64,000 nt of DNA, taken from positions 297,924-361,923 of the forward strand of contig NZ_BMQY01000004.1 of the NCBI RefSeq assembly GCF_014648355.1. Reading direction: 5' to 3'. This stretch comes from Couchioplanes azureus (GTDB taxonomy: Bacteria > Actinomycetota > Actinomycetes > Mycobacteriales > Micromonosporaceae). Below, in pieces: positions 16,506 through 27,909 of the stretch. Each line of letters begins with the position of its first letter. Within the stretch, counting starts at the first letter, position 1. The position numbers were made by a program, and so were the translations under genes. The notes beneath the pieces were generated by a model. The model made no database searches. It saw only the letters and a program-made list of their open reading frames with translations, and was not told where the DNA came from.

Positions 16506-17101
16506 CAGTCCTCCTTGCGCAGCAGGTGGCGGTTGAGCAGCGCGACGGCGTCGGCGCTCAGCCGGCGTCCGGCGGCCGCGCGCTCGGTGGCCAGGGCGGC
16601 GAGCATGGCGACCAGCGCCGCGTCGGTGCGGTCGTCGAGGCGGTCGACACCGCTGAGCGCGATGCCCATGAACACGCACTTCACCACGCCCTGGCGCCAG
16701 GTGGCGGCGTCGAGGTGCGCCGCGTACGGCCCGAGCGCGGCCGCCACGAGCCGCGGGTCGTTGCTGCGCAGCGCGTCCTCGGCCAGCGGCACCCCGGCGG
16801 CGCCGATGTCCAGCAGGGGCAGGGCGTGCAGCACGGCGAGGCGCTCGGCGGAGTCGCCGTACCAGTAGAGCTCGGCGACCCGGTCGGCGGCGGCGACGGC
16901 GAGCAGCAGCAGGACCCGTCCGGCCTGCCCGGCGGTCCAGCCGGGACGCTCCGGCAGCGGCTGGCGGCCGAGCTTGCGACCGGCCCGGGCGAACAGCGGC
17001 CCGGCGCTGTCCGGGTCGGCCCGGACCCGGGCCTCCGCCTCGTCGAACCAGGCCTTGCCGGGTACGGCGGCCACCACCGCCCGCAGCTCCTCGAGGGTCA
17101 C
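16505..17101 (-). CDS. eboA: EboA-domain protein
   Basis: 198 residues from GTG 17101, overlapping the upstream TIM-barrel stop as GTGA. Helical throughout, with the family-like run WTAGQAGRVLLLL, YWYGDSAERLAVLHALPLLD, ALRSNDPRLVAAALGPYAA and WRQGVVKCVFMGIALSGVDRLDDR. No enzyme motif, no membrane segment. EboA is the signature gene of the ebo operon and has no known biochemical activity; it may be a scaffold. Recognition is by eye from conserved spacing. Confidence 0.8.
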   Translation of the reverse strand: MTLEELRAVVAAVPGKAWFDEAEARVRADPDSAGPLFARAGRKLGRQPLPERPGWTAGQAGRVLLLLAVAAADRVAELYWYGDSAERLAVLHALPLLDIGAAGVPLAEDALRSNDPRLVAAALGPYAAHLDAATWRQGVVKCVFMGIALSGVDRLDDRTDAALVAMLAALATERAAAGRRLSADAVALLNRHLLRKED

Positions 17102-17943
17102 CGCGGCACCTCCCGCTCGGCGGCCCGCAGAAAGGCGAGCGACTCCCGGGCGACCGTGGGTGCCGCGTGGGAGTGCCGGGGCAGCTCGACGGCGACCAGG
17201 CCGCGGTATCCGCCGTCGATCAGGGCCCGCAGCACGGGTGGGAAGTCGATCTCCCCGGTGCCGAGCTCCAGGTGCTCGTGCACGCCCCGCCGCATGTCGT
17301 CGATCTGCACGTTGACCAGGTACGGCACCGCCGCCGCGACGCAGTCCGGCACGGGCTCGGGCTCGACGCAGCGGCAGTGCCCGATGTCGAGGGTGAGCCC
17401 GAACGCGGCGGGGGCGCCCAGCTCGCCGCGCAGCCGGTGCCAGCCGGCGAGGTCCGCCACGAGCATCCCCGGCTCGGGTTCGAAGCCGACCGGCACCCCG
17501 AGCGCGGCGGCCACGCCGGTGATCTCGGCGCATCCGTCGACCAGGCGGCGCCAGGCGGTGCGCTCGTCCACCTCGGCGGGACGGGTCCCGGCCCAGAACG
17601 ACACCGCCTCGGCGCCGAGGTCGGCGGCGACGGAGACGGCCCGGCGCAGGAAGTCCAGCCGCAGCTTGCGGTCGTCGTGCAGCAGGGTGGGCGCGTGCTT
17701 GCGCCACGGATCGAGCAGGTAACGGGCGCCGGTCTCGACGACCACGCCGAGGTCGCGGTCGCGGAGCCGGTCGGCGACCGCGGCGACCCGGCGGGCGAGC
17801 CCGGGGGCGAACGGGTCCAGGTGGCCGTGGTCGAGGGTGAGCGCGACACCGCGGTAGCCGAGGCCGGCGATCACCTCGATCGCCTCGGTGAGGCGGTGGC
17901 CGGCGAAGCCGTTGGTGCCGTAGCCGTACCGCAGGGCGCTCAT
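17098..17943 (-). CDS. Sugar-phosphate isomerase/epimerase-like TIM barrel
   Basis: 281 residues, ATG 17943 overlapping the UbiA-like stop as ATGA. Starts YGYGTNGFAGHRLTEAIEVI, then the xylose-isomerase-like metal residues VGFEPEPGM, LTLDIGHCRC, VNVQIDDMR and VAVELPRHSH. A second barrel of the same superfamily as the EboE-like protein in one operon. Such proteins isomerise or epimerise sugars and inososes (IolE/IolI relatives). Because inositol-phosphate synthase heads the operon, a cyclitol or its keto form is a reasonable substrate (inference). Confidence 0.8.
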   Translation of the reverse strand: MSALRYGYGTNGFAGHRLTEAIEVIAGLGYRGVALTLDHGHLDPFAPGLARRVAAVADRLRDRDLGVVVETGARYLLDPWRKHAPTLLHDDRKLRLDFLRRAVSVAADLGAEAVSFWAGTRPAEVDERTAWRRLVDGCAEITGVAAALGVPVGFEPEPGMLVADLAGWHRLRGELGAPAAFGLTLDIGHCRCVEPEPVPDCVAAAVPYLVNVQIDDMRRGVHEHLELGTGEIDFPPVLRALIDGGYRGLVAVELPRHSHAAPTVARESLAFLRAAEREVPR

Positions 17944-18788
17944 GTGGGCGACACCCGGCGGGCGAGCCGGCGGCCGAGCGGCGCGGCGGCCGCGACCGCG
18001 AGACCGGCGAGCGTGCGGCCGGCCCCGGCGGTGAGCGCGCCCTGCAGCGCGGGCAGCGCCGTGATGCCCGCCCCGACGGCGGCACGCACCCGGGCGGCCC
18101 GCGGATCGGCGATCACCGCGGCCTGCGCCCGGCCTACGTCGGCGGCGTACCGGCCGGCGAGCAGCGCGGCCGCCGGTCCGCCCCGGGCGGCCGTCACGCC
18201 GGCCACCGCCGTGGTGGTCGCCAGGGCGGCGGCGGGCAGCGACGGCGTGGGACATCCCGCGACCTCGTGCCGGGACATGACGGTGACCACGTACGTGTGC
18301 ACGGCGATCGTCGCGGCGGTCGGCAGCGCCCGGACCGCAGCTCCGGCGCTGGCGCCCAGCAGCACGTCGAGTGCCCGGCAGGCGGCCATCCCGGCCGGTC
18401 CGGCGGCGGTGTCCTTGAGGCGCAGGTCGTAGGCCCACACCGCGGCGGCCAGCGGGACCGCGGCGGTGAGCGCCCGGGAACCGCCGGCGCGGCCGGCGAT
18501 CGCCAGCCCGGCGGCGGTGAGCCCGGCGGCGACGCCCAGCGCGACCGGCGGGCTCACCCGGCCCGACGGGATGGGGCGCTCCGGGCGCTGCACGGCGTCG
18601 AGATCGCGGTCGGCCCAGTCGTTCGCGGCCATCCCGGCCCAGTAGAGGCAGACCGACGCGGCCGCGAGCCCGGCGCTGCGGGCGCCGAGGGTGCCCGCGG
18701 CGGCGGCGCCCGCCACCACGTCCCCGGGTACGGACAGCGCGGCGGGCGCGCGGACCAGCTCGGCGAGGGCCCGCAGCGGCGCCTTCAT
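17940..18788 (-). CDS. eboC: UbiA-family prenyltransferase (EboC-like)
   Basis: 282 residues, ATG 18788 overlapping the inositol-phosphate synthase stop as ATGA. About eight membrane helices. The first aspartate-rich motif is intact as NDWADRDLDAVQRPERPIPSG; the second is altered (DTAAGPAGMAACRALDVLLG rather than a DxxxD cluster). The family transfers prenyl groups from prenyl diphosphates to aromatic or polar acceptors in the membrane. With a polyprenyl synthase at the operon end, it likely makes a prenylated product; acceptor unknown, possibly the cyclitol made by the adjacent synthase. Confidence 0.88.
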   Translation of the reverse strand: MKAPLRALAELVRAPAALSVPGDVVAGAAAAGTLGARSAGLAAASVCLYWAGMAANDWADRDLDAVQRPERPIPSGRVSPPVALGVAAGLTAAGLAIAGRAGGSRALTAAVPLAAAVWAYDLRLKDTAAGPAGMAACRALDVLLGASAGAAVRALPTAATIAVHTYVVTVMSRHEVAGCPTPSLPAAALATTTAVAGVTAARGGPAAALLAGRYAADVGRAQAAVIADPRAARVRAAVGAGITALPALQGALTAGAGRTLAGLAVAAAAPLGRRLARRVSPT

Positions 18789-19921
18789 CGGCCCAGCCCG
18801 GCGGCGAACCCGGCGAGCGCGTCCCACTGCGCGGCCAGCGCGCAGGGGCCGTCGCCGAGCGGGTCCTTGAAGAAGAAGCCCAGCTCGGTCAGGGGTCCGT
18901 GCCGCCCGGCCCGGTGCGCCGCCGCGGTGAGCCGGGCCAGGTCGAGCACGAGCGGCGCGGCGAGCGCGGAGTCGCAGCCGTGCCAGGTGAACTCCATGCG
19001 CATCCGGGTGCCGAGGAAGCCGGCGAAGGTGATCAGGTCCCAGGCGGTCTTGAAGTCGCCGAGCTCGGCGACGTGGTCGATGCGGCTGGTGCCCTCCGGG
19101 CGGTAGCCGAGCGCGTCGCCGAGCACCCGCTGCTTGCTGGCGACCTTGGCGGCGTTCGCGGCCGGGTCGGCGAGGTTGGCGCCGTCGCCGCCGCCGAGCA
19201 GGTTGACGCCGGACCAGCTGGTCACCCGCAGATGGCGCCGGGCGAACATCGGCGCGAGCACGGACTTGACCAGCGTCTCGCCGGTCTTGCCGTCGTGGCC
19301 GGCGTAGGGCACGGCGGCCGCGGCGGCGAGCTCGGCCAGCGCGGGCAGGCGCGCGCCGGTCGACGGGGTGAAGTCCACGAAGGAGCAGCCCGCCACGAAG
19401 GACGCGTACGCGGCCAGCGAGCTCGGCGGCAGCACGGCCTCCGGACCGGCGAGCGCCTCGCGCAGCGCCGCGAGCGAGGCGTGCGCGCCGTGGCGGGCCA
19501 CGGCCGGCTCGGTGGCGGCGACGTTGACGACCACGACCCGCTCGAGGGCGTGGCGCCGGCGGAAGTCGCGCAGGTCGGCGGCGATCGCCCCGGCGATCCA
19601 CGCCTGGGTTCCGCCGTCGGGCAGCGGGCGCAGATCCTGCTCGGCCCGGCCGAGCTCGTCGGCGAGGGCGGCGACGAGGCGGCCGGGCAGCACGCCGGCG
19701 GCGGCCAGGTCCTCGGCCTTCTTCGTCACCGGCAGGGTCACCACGTCGTGGCCGCCGAACACCAGGTCCGCCCAGCCGGGGAGGGGGGCGCCGCGCAGCT
19801 CCGGCAGCTCGGTGACGCAGCCCGTGGGCCCGGCCAGGCGGGCCCGCAGGGCGAGGGCTCCGGTCAGCGCGGTGACCGCGACGGAGCCGCGCGCGCCGAT
19901 CAACCAGACTCCGGTACGCAT
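18785..19921 (-). CDS. ino1: Inositol-3-phosphate synthase
   Basis: 378 residues from ATG 19921 with GGGGA about six bases upstream. Recognised by the NAD-binding start VWLIGARGSVAVTALTGA, VVVVNVAATEP, the catalytic region PYAGHDGKTGETLVKSVLAP, SWSGVNLLGGGDGANL, ASKQRVLGDALG, and the C-terminal FFKDPLGD. It converts glucose-6-phosphate to inositol-3-phosphate. Length is close to the short actinobacterial form. It heads a coupled operon of ebo-type genes, in the slot held in other ebo operons by a dehydroquinate-synthase-like cyclase (EboD). Whether it is the house-keeping Ino1 for mycothiol or a specialised paralogue cannot be told here. Confidence 0.9.
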   Translation of the reverse strand: MRTGVWLIGARGSVAVTALTGALALRARLAGPTGCVTELPELRGAPLPGWADLVFGGHDVVTLPVTKKAEDLAAAGVLPGRLVAALADELGRAEQDLRPLPDGGTQAWIAGAIAADLRDFRRRHALERVVVVNVAATEPAVARHGAHASLAALREALAGPEAVLPPSSLAAYASFVAGCSFVDFTPSTGARLPALAELAAAAAVPYAGHDGKTGETLVKSVLAPMFARRHLRVTSWSGVNLLGGGDGANLADPAANAAKVASKQRVLGDALGYRPEGTSRIDHVAELGDFKTAWDLITFAGFLGTRMRMEFTWHGCDSALAAPLVLDLARLTAAAHRAGRHGPLTELGFFFKDPLGDGPCALAAQWDALAGFAAGLGR

Positions 19922-19957
19922 GCGGCATCCCCTCCGAAGACACGGACCCGGCTCGCA

Positions 19958-19983
19958 GTAACGCGATGTGTCTTGTGCGTTAC
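19958..19983. promoter_or_regulatory. GTAACGC/GCGTTAC inverted repeat upstream of the ebo-like operon
   Basis: GTAACGC (19958-19964) and GCGTTAC (19977-19983) are perfect 7-bp inverted arms separated by 12 bases, 37 bases upstream of the inositol-phosphate synthase start. The location suits an operator overlapping the promoter of the leftward operon; the gap is also upstream of the rightward phosphatase gene at 20108. A related dyad occurs at 35920-35951. Confidence 0.45.
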
Positions 19984-20107
19984 GTGAGGCGACGCTAACG
20001 CAGTCCCGGCGCCAAAGGAAACCCTCAATATCGAGAAACTTCTCTATCGGTCGGGAGAACTTTCTTGTCCTCCGTACGAAAGTGGGCACGCCCCGTAGGG
20101 TGGCGGC

Positions 20108-21331
20108 ATGATTGTCGAGGCGGACCCCTGGTACGGGCTCATCGTGGAGCTTCTGGACCGGTCCCATCTGTGGCGCCCCGAGGACATGGGCGGCGTGCTG
20201 GACGGGGCGGCCGAGCGCCTCGGCCTGCGGATGACGGTGTACGTCGCCGACGCCGAGCAGCGCTCGCTGCGGCCGCTCGCCGTGCCGGGACGCTCCGCCC
20301 CCGCCCCGCTGCCCATCGACGCGCATGCCGCCGGACGGGCCTTCTCCCTGGTCGAGTCGGTGGTCGCGGACGGCCGGCGGTGGGTGCCGATGGTCAACGG
20401 CACCGACCGGATCGGGGTCGTCGAGGTGGCGACGCCGGACGGGACCGCGCCGGACGAGCGGCTGGCCCGGCCGTGCGAGGTCGTCTCCGGCCTGGTCGGG
20501 CACCTGATCACCACCACGCTCCCCCGAGGCGACCACCTGCACCGGGCCCGCCGGTCGAGGCCGATGACCGCCGGCGCCGAACTGCTCTGGCAGCTGCTGC
20601 CGCCGCTGACGGTCAGCATCGCCGACTTCGCCGTCGCCGCGGTGCTGGAGCCGACGTACGACGTCGGCGGCGACGCCTTCGACTACACGGTGGACGGCCG
20701 CCGGCCGCAGTTCGTCGTCCTGGACGCCGCGGGACACGGCCTGAAGGCCGGCCTGGCCGCGGCGGTCGCGCTCGCCTGCCTCCGCGCCGCGCGGCGCTCC
20801 GGCGGCGACCTGCCGGACCAGGCCCGGGCCGCCGACGAGGAGCTGCTGCGGCAGTTCCCGGACGCCCGGTTCGTCACGGCGGTCCTCGCCGAGCTGGACC
20901 TCGACACCGGCGTGCTGCGCTACCTCAACGCCGGTCACCCGCCGCCGCTCGTGCTGCGGGACGGCGCGGTCGTCGAGACGCTGGCCGAGGGGCGCCGGCT
21001 GCCGCTCGGCATCGCGGACCCGCGCGCCACATGTGCCGAGATCACCCTGCGGCCCGGCGACCGCCTGCTGCTCTACACCGACGGTGTCACCGAGGCACGG
21101 GACGCCGCCGGCGTGCCCTTCGGGCAGAACCGCCTCGCCGACAGCCTGGAACGGCACGCCGCCGAGGGGTTGCCGATCCCCGAGACCCTGCGCCGGCTCT
21201 CGCACACCGTCCTCGCCCACCAGAGCGGACCCCCGGCCGACGACCTCACCCTGCTCCTGGTGGAATGGTCGGCGGGCGCGGCACGGCGAACCGTGCCGCC
21301 CACCTCACGAGGGGGCGAACAGGCAGCATGA
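20108..21331 (+). CDS. PP2C/SpoIIE-family protein phosphatase (RsbU-like)
   Basis: 407 residues. The N-terminal ~170 residues form a sensor-like region without a recognised domain. The C-terminal SpoIIE phosphatase domain has the metal aspartates in DVGGDAFDY, VVLDAAGHGLKAGLAA, YLNAGHPPPLVLRDG, LLLYTDGVTEAR and ADDLTLLLVEW. It should dephosphorylate a STAS-domain anti-anti-sigma factor in a partner-switching pathway. The STAS gene follows with a 4-bp ATGA overlap, making a natural enzyme-substrate pair. No anti-sigma kinase is adjacent. Confidence 0.92.
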   Translation: MIVEADPWYGLIVELLDRSHLWRPEDMGGVLDGAAERLGLRMTVYVADAEQRSLRPLAVPGRSAPAPLPIDAHAAGRAFSLVESVVADGRRWVPMVNGTDRIGVVEVATPDGTAPDERLARPCEVVSGLVGHLITTTLPRGDHLHRARRSRPMTAGAELLWQLLPPLTVSIADFAVAAVLEPTYDVGGDAFDYTVDGRRPQFVVLDAAGHGLKAGLAAAVALACLRAARRSGGDLPDQARAADEELLRQFPDARFVTAVLAELDLDTGVLRYLNAGHPPPLVLRDGAVVETLAEGRRLPLGIADPRATCAEITLRPGDRLLLYTDGVTEARDAAGVPFGQNRLADSLERHAAEGLPIPETLRRLSHTVLAHQSGPPADDLTLLLVEWSAGAARRTVPPTSRGGEQAA

Positions 21332-21684
21332 ATCCCGACATCCTCAGCGTGACCTTCCACGACCCGGCGGACGGGGTCAGGGTGCTGTCGGTGGCCGGGG
21401 AGATCGACCACGACAGCGTCGAGGTGCTGCGCGACGCGGTGGAACGGGCCCTGGCCGACGGCCGGGACCGCCTCGTGTGCGACCTCTCGGCCGTGCCGTT
21501 CTGCGACTCGGGCGGCCTGAGCCTGTTCGTCGAGACCCACCGGCGCGCCACGGCCCGGGGCGGCTGGCTGCGGCTTGCGGGCCCGCAGGACCAGGTCCGG
21601 TTCGTGCTCGACGTCGCCAACCTCGACCGTTATCTGGGCGTGCACCCCACCCTGGACGAGGCACTCTCCGCGGCCGGGCAATAG
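21328..21684 (+). CDS. STAS-domain anti-sigma factor antagonist
   Basis: 118 residues from ATG 21328, overlapping the phosphatase stop. A single STAS domain with the phosphorylation motif VPFCDSGGLSLF (Ser in the DSGG position) and GEIDHDSVEVLRDAV. It should bind an anti-sigma kinase when unphosphorylated; the adjacent phosphatase would reactivate it. The sigma factor and kinase lie elsewhere. Confidence 0.9.
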   Translation: MNPDILSVTFHDPADGVRVLSVAGEIDHDSVEVLRDAVERALADGRDRLVCDLSAVPFCDSGGLSLFVETHRRATARGGWLRLAGPQDQVRFVLDVANLDRYLGVHPTLDEALSAAGQ

Positions 21685-21703
21685 CGGCAGGATCCGCGCC
21701 GGC

Positions 21704-22342
21704 TCAGGCCGGGGGCGTCAGGCGGAAGCCGACCCCGCGCCGGTTCTCGATCCAGGCCGGGTCGCCGAGCTTGCGGCGCAGGCTGGCCACGTGGAAGTCG
21801 AGCGTACGGCCCGGCCCCGCGAACTCCGGTCCCCACACCGTCTGCAGTATCCGGTGGCGGTCGACCACGGCGCCCGGGGCCTCGGCCAGCAACGCCAGCA
21901 GGTCGAACTCCTTGGGGCTCAGCGACACGGGTATCTTGTGGACCCGTACCTGGCGGGCGCCGACATCGATGGTGAGCGGTCCACAGGCGCGTACCGGCGG
22001 CGCGGCGGGGCGGCCGCCGACCGCGCGCATCCGGTCCACGACGTCGCGGACGCTGACCGGCTTGGGCAGGTAGTCGTCGGCGCCGAGGGCCGTGCCGAGG
22101 ATGCGTTGCGCGTCGTCGCCGGGCGCCGTGAGCATGATGAGCTTGGCGTCGCCGGTACGCCGGCGGACCTCGATGCCGTCGAGGTCGGGCAGCCCCGCGT
22201 CGAGCAGCACCAGGTCGGCGGGGCGCGCGGCGAGCGCGGCGGCGCCGGTCGTGACGTGCTCGGCGACGATGCCGTAGTGGGCCAGGCCGCCGACCAAAGG
22301 CTCGGCGACGGACGCGTCGTGTGCCACCAGCAGAACCCTCAT
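21704..22342 (-). CDS. OmpR-type response regulator, orphan
   Basis: 212 residues from ATG 22342. N-terminal receiver domain (phospho-acceptor in LVLLDAGLPD, conserved K in YLPKPVS, T in IMLTAPGD) and a C-terminal winged helix (VSLSPKEFDLLALLAEAPG, DFHVASLRRKLGDP, VGFRLTPP). The acid pocket, usually two adjacent Asp/Glu, reads VAHDAS, so one acid is a His; phosphorylation may be weakened. No histidine kinase is adjacent. It ends 19 bases from the end of the convergent STAS gene. Confidence 0.9.
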   Translation of the reverse strand: MRVLLVAHDASVAEPLVGGLAHYGIVAEHVTTGAAALAARPADLVLLDAGLPDLDGIEVRRRTGDAKLIMLTAPGDDAQRILGTALGADDYLPKPVSVRDVVDRMRAVGGRPAAPPVRACGPLTIDVGARQVRVHKIPVSLSPKEFDLLALLAEAPGAVVDRHRILQTVWGPEFAGPGRTLDFHVASLRRKLGDPAWIENRRGVGFRLTPPA

Positions 22343-22384
22343 GGCCGCTGATACGGACGGCACGCCCCTCGCGGTTCAGCGCGG

Positions 22385-22413
22385 GGCGCCCGGAAAGATC
22401 GCGGCCGGGCGCC
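22385..22413 (-). terminator. Hairpin downstream of metH
   Basis: GGCGCCCGG (22385-22393) and CCGGGCGCC (22405-22413) form a perfect 9-bp stem with an 11-base loop. A further 16-bp perfect palindrome, GGCCCGGCGCCGGGCC, lies at 22448-22463, only 13 bases after the metH stop. Either could end metH transcription. No T-tract. Confidence 0.45.
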
Positions 22414-22476
22414 GAGCACGAGCCGCAGGGCGTACGACCACGCCGCCGGCCCGGCGCCGGGCCAGCGGCGACCGGC

Positions 22477-26088
<3,612 letters not shown>

Positions 26089-26136
26089 AGTGACCACCTC
26101 CGCGGAAATCTCGGAGGCGCCCTTGTGTCGGTGTTT

Positions 26137-26185
26137 CCAGTCCGAGCGTGGCGGGTTGTCCCCGTCGCAGCGCCCCTCGGCCTGG
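26137..26185 (-). promoter_or_regulatory. SAH riboswitch candidate in the metH leader
   Basis: On the minus strand the leader reads CCAG-G-CCGAG, then GGGCGCTGCGACGGG, a short loop, CCCGCCACGCTCGG and A-CTGG. This matches the SAH riboswitch pattern: an outer helix (CCGAG with CTCGG, extended by CCAG/CTGG), the conserved GAGCGCUGCRAC-like core and the GCCAGGCUCGG-like 3' part (here GCCACGCTCGG, one change). It lies 49 bases before the metH start, so it could act on translation or transcription in the leader. SAH riboswitches normally turn on SAH-recycling genes, including methionine synthase. Identified by eye. Confidence 0.72.
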
Positions 26186-26473
26186 CGCACAAGGTTACCC
26201 GAAGGCGGTCGTATCGCCTCCGGAGGCGGCCGCCTTCCCGCCAGGTGGACGCGGCGCGGACCGTCGCCGGGGGCGCGGCGACGGCCGCGGCGGCCCGATC
26301 GGCATCGACGGCGGGCGATCGGGAGGTGGAGATCACCTATGTGATCATCCGGAAGGGCGCCGGCGCCTCGTCCCAACGGCCGGTTCTGCCCTAATATCCC
26401 CTCGCTGATTGCCCAAGGTCGCTCCGCACCCGGCACGATGCATCGGTACGCACTTTCGCAGGAGATGACCGAC

Positions 26474-27496
26474 ATGGAGATCCACCACTTCGAGCACGGC
26501 TGGGTCACGCCGACCGCCAGCTACCTGCTGTCGGTGCTCGGCTCGCTGCTCGGACTGATGTGTGCGACGCGCCTGCGCGCGGCCCGGACCGGCGGCGGCC
26601 GCGCCTGGTGGCTCATGCTCTCCGCGGTCGCCATCGGCGGCACCGGCATCTGGACCATGCACTTCGTGGGCATGCTGGGCTTCGACGTGGTGGGCACGCC
26701 GATCCGGTACGACCCCGGCATGACCGCCGCCAGCGCGGGCCTGGCGATCGTGGCGGTCGGTGCCGGCCTGCTGGTCGTCTTCGGCGGGGAACGGGCCCGC
26801 ACCCTGCGACTGCTCGCCGGCGGCCTGCTCGCCGGGCTGGGCGTCGCCGGGATGCACTACGTGGGCATGGAGGGCGTGCACCTCAACGGCGAGATCCTGT
26901 ACGACACGACGAAGGTCGCCGCCTCCGTGCTCGTCGCCGTCGTGGCGGCCACCGCGGCGCTCTGGCTCACCGCCACGGTCCGGCGGCCGGCCGCGATCGC
27001 CGTCGGCGCCCTGGTGATGGGCATCGCCGTCAACGGCATGCACTACACCGGCATGGCGGCGATGTCGGTGCGCTCCGGCGCCCCCGACGGCTCCCCGGCC
27101 GGCGTGACCGGATCGTCGCTGCTCATCCCGATCGGCCTCGCCGCGATCTTCGCCATCCTCGGCCTGGTGTCCGCACTGATGGCCATCCCGACCGACGAGG
27201 ACCGCGAGGCGGCCGCCTACCTGGCCGCCCGCGCCCGGCACGGCGAGCGCACCCCGGCCGCCGCGCAGCGACCGGCGTTCGGCGGCACCCCGGCCGCCGC
27301 GCAGCAGCCGGCGTTCGGCGGCGCCCCGGCCGGCCAGCAGCGGCCGGCGTTCGGCGGCACCCCCTCGAGCGCCCCGGCCCCCGCCCCGGCGCCGGCCGCG
27401 GGCGATGCGCACGGCACCGGGCGCGTCCCGCGGCAGCGCCGCTCGGCGCTGGGCGACGCCAGCTGGACGTACCGGGACCGCACGCCGCGGCAGTGA
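26474..27496 (+). CDS. MHYT-domain membrane protein, stand-alone
   Basis: 340 residues from ATG 26474 (AGGAG nine bases upstream; an ATG at 26438 is in frame but lacks a site). Seven hydrophobic helices carry the three signature repeats [16 protein letters not shown] and GMHYTGMA, the MHYT motif thought to bind metal and sense O2, CO or NO at the outer membrane face. MHYT usually precedes GGDEF/EAL or kinase domains; here it ends in a ~95-residue Pro/Ala/Gly-rich tail with three PAFGG(T/A)P repeats and a basic end. No output domain is attached, so partners must act in trans. Confidence 0.9.
   Translation: MEIHHFEHGWVTPTASYLLSVLGSLLGLMCATRLRAARTGGGRAWWLMLSAVAIGGTGIWTMHFVGMLGFDVVGTPIRYDPGMTAASAGLAIVAVGAGLLVVFGGERARTLRLLAGGLLAGLGVAGMHYVGMEGVHLNGEILYDTTKVAASVLVAVVAATAALWLTATVRRPAAIAVGALVMGIAVNGMHYTGMAAMSVRSGAPDGSPAGVTGSSLLIPIGLAAIFAILGLVSALMAIPTDEDREAAAYLAARARHGERTPAAAQRPAFGGTPAAAQQPAFGGAPAGQQRPAFGGTPSSAPAPAPAPAAGDAHGTGRVPRQRRSALGDASWTYRDRTPRQ
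27252..27365 (+). repeat. Imperfect in-frame repeats encoding PAFGG units
   Basis: Three imperfect copies of a unit of roughly 36-48 bases, each containing CCGGCGTTCGGCGGC and encoding PAFGG(T/A)P with an intervening Ala/Gln stretch, lie in the 3' part of the MHYT gene. They look like expansion by slippage or unequal crossover and encode a low-complexity cytoplasmic tail. Confidence 0.7.
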
Positions 27497-27501
27497 TCCG
27501 C

Positions 27502-27541
27502 GCCGAAGGGGCCCCGCGCACGGCGACGGGGCCCCTTCGGC
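27502..27541 (+). terminator. Strong hairpin after the MHYT gene
   Basis: GCCGAAGGGGCCCCG (27502-27516) and CGGGGCCCCTTCGGC (27527-27541) are perfectly complementary over 15 bp with a 10-base loop, starting five bases after the MHYT stop. No T-tract follows, as usual in this GC range. Confidence 0.75.
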
Positions 27542-27909
27542 ATGCCCGGGAACCGATGACGGCGGAGCCGCCGGGACCACCGGACGGCTTCGTGACGTGA
27601 CCTCGGCGCGCGCGGATACACCATGCGGACGCCCGCTGTCGCCAGCCGTTCGGACGTGAAAATTCTTGCGGTCACGGCAAGCCTCACGCATCGATCTTGA
27701 TAACTGGATTATTGCCCCTGGTCAGCGCAAAGGCACCTTACGTTTTATTAAGCTGCCAACTCTCCGGCCGCTCCGGTGCCGAATCGTTACTTGCTTGATC
27801 AATCGGAAACATTGCGAAAGCCCGCCGCCCGCTCTTGACTGACAGCCGGGGGAACCGGAGACAGTGACGGTTTTGTCACGCACCGGCGTGATGTGACATA
27901 GGGAGAGGC
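27542..27909 (+). promoter_or_regulatory. AT-rich promoter/operator region of the sugar ABC operon
   Basis: The gap has no gene and from about 27650 is clearly poorer in GC than its surroundings. A -35-like TTGACT lies at 27835-27840, with a weak GACAGT at -10 distance (19 bases). Just downstream, TCACGC-ACCG-GCGTGA (27876-27891) is a perfect 6-bp dyad nested in a wider TGTCAC (27874-27879)/GTGACA (27893-27898) dyad, a likely repressor site between promoter and the start at 27910. GGGAG at 27901-27905 is the ribosome site. The regulator is not encoded nearby. Confidence 0.55.

Noticed and set aside
26089..26473. Cobalamin riboswitch upstream of metH
   Set aside because: No B12-box-like GCCACTG or paired B12 helices are seen; the leader fits an SAH riboswitch better.
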